Positions 61,254-64,000 of a stretch of DNA of 64,000 nucleotides are shown piece after piece. The notes under the pieces were generated by a model, which was not told where the DNA came from, did no database searches, and was given only the letters and a program-made list of their open reading frames with translations. This DNA is from JBIOHP01 sp044449065. Lineage in GTDB: Bacteria; Bacteroidota; Ignavibacteria; UBA10030; SZUA-254. The position numbers and the translations under genes are program-made. Each line of letters starts with the position of its first letter. The stretch's first letter is position 1. The stretch spans positions 1 to 64,000 of the forward strand of contig JBIOHP010000011.1 in assembly GCA_044449065.1 (NCBI GenBank). The letters are read 5' to 3'.

Positions 61254-64000
61254 TTATGTCTCGGCTTTTCTCTCCTTTGAAAAGAACGTGTACATCGCCG
61301 GTATGACGAACAAAGTCAGAACAAGCGCGAAGAACAATCCTCCGATCACAACAATCCCCATCGAGACCCGGCTCTTTGCGCCGCCGCCCAGGGCGAGGGC
61401 AATCGGCAAAGCTCCAAGCATGGTCGCAAGCGTGGTCATAAGGATCGGGCGAAGGCGCGAGGCAGCGGCATATTGCGCAGCTTCGAGGAGATTTTTCCCC
61501 TTCTCCTTCTGCTGGTTCGCAAACTCGACAATCAATATGCCGTTTTTTGTCACCAATCCGATCAGCATGATAATGCCGATCTCGCTGAAGATATTCAGTG
61601 TCTTTCCGAATATCCAAAGCGAGAGCAGCGCTCCGGCGAGCGCCAACGGCACTGTGAGCATGATGGTGAAGGGATCCCTGAAACTCTCAAATTGCGCCGC
61701 GAGCACGAGATAAATTAACACCAGCGCGAGGATAAACGCAAACACAATATTGGAGGAGCTTTCCGAATAATCGCGCGAGGGTCCGCTGAGCGCAGTCCGG
61801 AATGTTTCGTCAAGCACAGTTTTTGCAATGTGATCCATTTCTGTTATGCCATCGCCGATGGTTTTTCCCGGAGCTAAGCCGGCGGATATCGTCGCCGCTT
61901 TGAAGCGGTTAAAATGATAAAGTTGAGGCGGGGCGCTCAGCTCTTTCATGACCACGAGATTATCGAGTTGAATCAGCTCGCCCTGATTGTTCCGCACGTA
62001 GAGGGAGCGCAAATCTAACGGCTCATCGCGGTCGGCGCGGTTAACCTGACCGATAACCTGGTATTGGAATCCATTCATTTCGAAATACGAAAACCGCTCT
62101 CCGCTGAACGCCAGTTGAAGGGTTTGCGCAATATCCATGACCGAGACCCCCAGACTACGCGCTCTGTCCCGGTCGACGGAAATATCGATCTGCGGTTTGT
62201 TGAATTTCAAATTAACGTCCGAACCCTGAAACACAGTGCTCTTGTTCACTTCCTCAAGGAAGCGCGGCACGGCTTGCCGCAGCTTCTCGAAATCCTGATT
62301 CTGAAGCACATATTGCACGGGAAATCCGACGCGGCTCCCGCCGCCGCTCGCCGAAATCGTTTGTTCCTGGAAAACGAAAACCCGCGCCTCTGTGATACGC
62401 CGCGTTTTTGCCGTCAGGTAATCTGCAATTTTTTGCTGCGAACGGTCGCGCTCGTAGGGTTCAGCAATCGATAATCGCACTGAGCCGGTGTTGACTGCGC
62501 CGCCTCCTCCTGCTGTTACACCGATGCACGTTCGTTTTTCCGCTATGGAATCACCAATGAAGGTAGTAAGGCGGTTCATAACCGCATCGGTATAATCGAA
62601 TGACGCCCCTTCCTGCGCCGTTACGGATAATCGCAAATAGCTCCGGTCATCGAGCGGTGCAAGCTCCGATTGCAAAATAGTTCCGGCGGCGATGATAATC
62701 AGCAATGTGATACCGATAATCCCGGCGGCTATCCAACGGTGTTTCAGAAAGCGCGCAAGGAGGTTTTCATAGGTCTGATTCAGCTTCACGAAAAATGGCT
62801 CGGTCATTACATAGAACCGGCTGTGCAAACGTTTTTTCCTGATGAGCCGCGCGTTCAACATCGGGGTCAGGGAAAGCGAAACGAATGCCGAAATAATTAC
62901 CGCCCCGGCAATAACGATGCCGAACTCCCGGAACAACCGCCCCACAAATCCCTGTAGAAAAATGATTGGGAGAAACACCGCCGCCAATGTGACCGATGTA
63001 GAGATCACCGCAAAGAAGATCTCCTTCGAGCCGGCGAAGGCGGCTTCCATGGGCGTTAAACCGGCTTCGACCTTCTTGAAAATGTTTTCAGTAACAACTA
63101 TTCCGTCGTCCACCACTAATCCTGTGGCAAGCACAATCGCAAGGAGGGTCAGCACATTGATCGTGAATCCCATCAGGTACATGATGAAGAACGCCCCGAT
63201 GAGCGATACAGGGATATCAATGAGGGGACGGAAGGCGATGATCCATTCGCGGAAGAAGAGATAGATAATCAGGATCACGAGGATGATGGCGATGAGAATT
63301 GTCTCCTTCACCTCGTCCACCGATTGCCGGATAAATCGCGTGTTATCGACTGCAACATCGAGTTTGTAACCGGGAGGCAAATCTTTTTTGATCTGGTCGA
63401 GCCGTTTGTAAAACTCGTCGCTGACTTCCACGTAATTGCTGCCCGGCAGGGGGACGATCCCGACGCCAACCATTGGCACTCCCGATTCCCGAAGGAGCGT
63501 TTCCTCATTTTCAGGACCTAAATTTGCAAATCCGATATCGCTAAAACGGACAAGTTTCGTTCCGTCCGATTTCACGATCATATTGTTGAATTCTTCGACC
63601 GTGCTCATCCGTCCCTTCGTGTTAATGACGAGCTCGGTAGTATTACCCACGATCTTGCCGGAGGGGAGATCTACATTCTCGCGGTTCAACGCATTGTTCA
63701 CATCCAGCGGCGTTAGACTGTACGCGGCGAGTTTAGCGGGATCCATCCAGAGGCGCATTGCATAACGCTTCTGTCCCATAATCTGCGCCGAGCTGACCCC
63801 GGGAATTGTCTGTAAATTCTGCGCGATGACATTTTCCGCAAAGTCGCTCACCTCAAGCTGGTTCTTTGTGTCGCTTTGGATGGTCACCATGATGATCGCA
63901 TCGGAATTGGCGTCGCTCTTAGTGACAACAGGCGGGGCGTCGATATCCTGCGGGAGCGAACGCACAGCGCCCGAAACTTTATCGCGCACGTCGTTTGCCG
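61254..64000 (-). CDS. RND efflux transporter permease (partial, right edge)
   Basis: About 915 residues of an AcrB/MexF-like HAE1 family pump are present; the N-terminus lies beyond the window, and the frame reads into the edge (a GTG at 63989 is an internal Val). Visible marks are 'VAVDNTRFIRQSVDEVKETI', the 'LATGLVVDDGIVVTENI' transmembrane-4 motif with its paired Asp residues, 'FREFGIVIAGAVIISAFVSL' and a C-terminal 'MLIGLVTKNGILIVEFANQQ'. It exports drugs or lipophilic compounds with a periplasmic adaptor and TolC-type channel. The adaptor gene is probably to the right. No signs of damage are seen. Confidence 0.93.
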   Translation of the reverse strand, partial: ANDVRDKVSGAVRSLPQDIDAPPVVTKSDANSDAIIMVTIQSDTKNQLEVSDFAENVIAQNLQTIPGVSSAQIMGQKRYAMRLWMDPAKLAAYSLTPLDVNNALNRENVDLPSGKIVGNTTELVINTKGRMSTVEEFNNMIVKSDGTKLVRFSDIGFANLGPENEETLLRESGVPMVGVGIVPLPGSNYVEVSDEFYKRLDQIKKDLPPGYKLDVAVDNTRFIRQSVDEVKETILIAIILVILIIYLFFREWIIAFRPLIDIPVSLIGAFFIMYLMGFTINVLTLLAIVLATGLVVDDGIVVTENIFKKVEAGLTPMEAAFAGSKEIFFAVISTSVTLAAVFLPIIFLQGFVGRLFREFGIVIAGAVIISAFVSLSLTPMLNARLIRKKRLHSRFYVMTEPFFVKLNQTYENLLARFLKHRWIAAGIIGITLLIIIAAGTILQSELAPLDDRSYLRLSVTAQEGASFDYTDAVMNRLTTFIGDSIAEKRTCIGVTAGGGGAVNTGSVRLSIAEPYERDRSQQKIADYLTAKTRRITEARVFVFQEQTISASGGGSRVGFPVQYVLQNQDFEKLRQAVPRFLEEVNKSTVFQGSDVNLKFNKPQIDISVDRDRARSLGVSVMDIAQTLQLAFSGERFSYFEMNGFQYQVIGQVNRADRDEPLDLRSLYVRNNQGELIQLDNLVVMKELSAPPQLYHFNRFKAATISAGLAPGKTIGDGITEMDHIAKTVLDETFRTALSGPSRDYSESSSNIVFAFILALVLIYLVLAAQFESFRDPFTIMLTVPLALAGALLSLWIFGKTLNIFSEIGIIMLIGLVTKNGILIVEFANQQKEKGKNLLEAAQYAAASRLRPILMTTLATMLGALPIALALGGGAKSRVSMGIVVIGGLFFALVLTLFVIPAMYTFFSKERKAET

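Overview
The window looks like chromosomal DNA of a Bacteroidota/Ignavibacteria-type bacterium, possibly from a metagenome. The evidence is four secreted proteins ending in a type IX secretion (T9SS type A) sorting domain with the 'NYPNPFNP' signature, GldA/GldF/GldG-like genes, bactofilin, and an F-type ATPase cluster that stops after the gamma subunit. The exact class is inferred. No rRNA, tRNA, CRISPR array or intact insertion sequence was seen.

Layout. 1-2.8 kb is a decaying accessory stretch: the tail of a plus-strand gene, an M43 metalloprotease broken by an in-frame stop just before its zinc site, a beta-propeller lipoprotein, and a 3' fragment of a DUF5916 gene. 2.8-9.1 kb holds a PEBP protein, a STAS protein, threonine synthase, a PpiD/SurA-like chaperone, an outer membrane barrel protein and shikimate kinase. 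9.4-26.5 kb is a minus-strand block of exported proteins (four T9SS cargo proteins with PKD, CARDB, SBBP and BNR modules, a YdjY protein, a DUF6624 protein) plus a Ser/Thr kinase with TolB-like and TPR domains. 26.9-31.1 kb is a GldA/GldF/GldG/DUF4340 ABC operon.

31.4-42.9 kb is the most interesting region. Thirteen tightly packed plus-strand genes combine a sugar/inositol-type nucleotidyltransferase, MlaE-MlaF-MlaD lipid transport, an LPG-synthase-type membrane protein, a YdjM-like membrane protein, two CDP-alcohol phosphatidyltransferases, an ATP-grasp enzyme, a class III aminotransferase, a Gfo/Idh oxidoreductase, a HAD phosphatase and inositol-3-phosphate synthase. I read this as a dedicated pathway that makes an inositol-derived, possibly amino-modified, polar lipid or phosphodiester and moves it between membranes. 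The product is not predictable from sequence alone.

43.0-52.0 kb is envelope and energy housekeeping: NUDIX hydrolase, NamZ-type muramidase, M23 peptidase plus bactofilin, then atpZ-atpI-atpB-atpE-atpF-atpH-atpA-atpG without beta and epsilon. 52.2-59.5 kb is a two-gene predicted restriction/defence module: a PLD-SNF2 helicase followed by an Eco57I-like adenine methyltransferase fused to an AlbA/Schlafen-type domain. 59.5-61.3 kb contains the relic tail of a T9SS gene, a stand-alone (p)ppGpp synthetase-type protein that lacks the HD domain, and an inverted-repeat element. The window ends inside an RND efflux pump gene.
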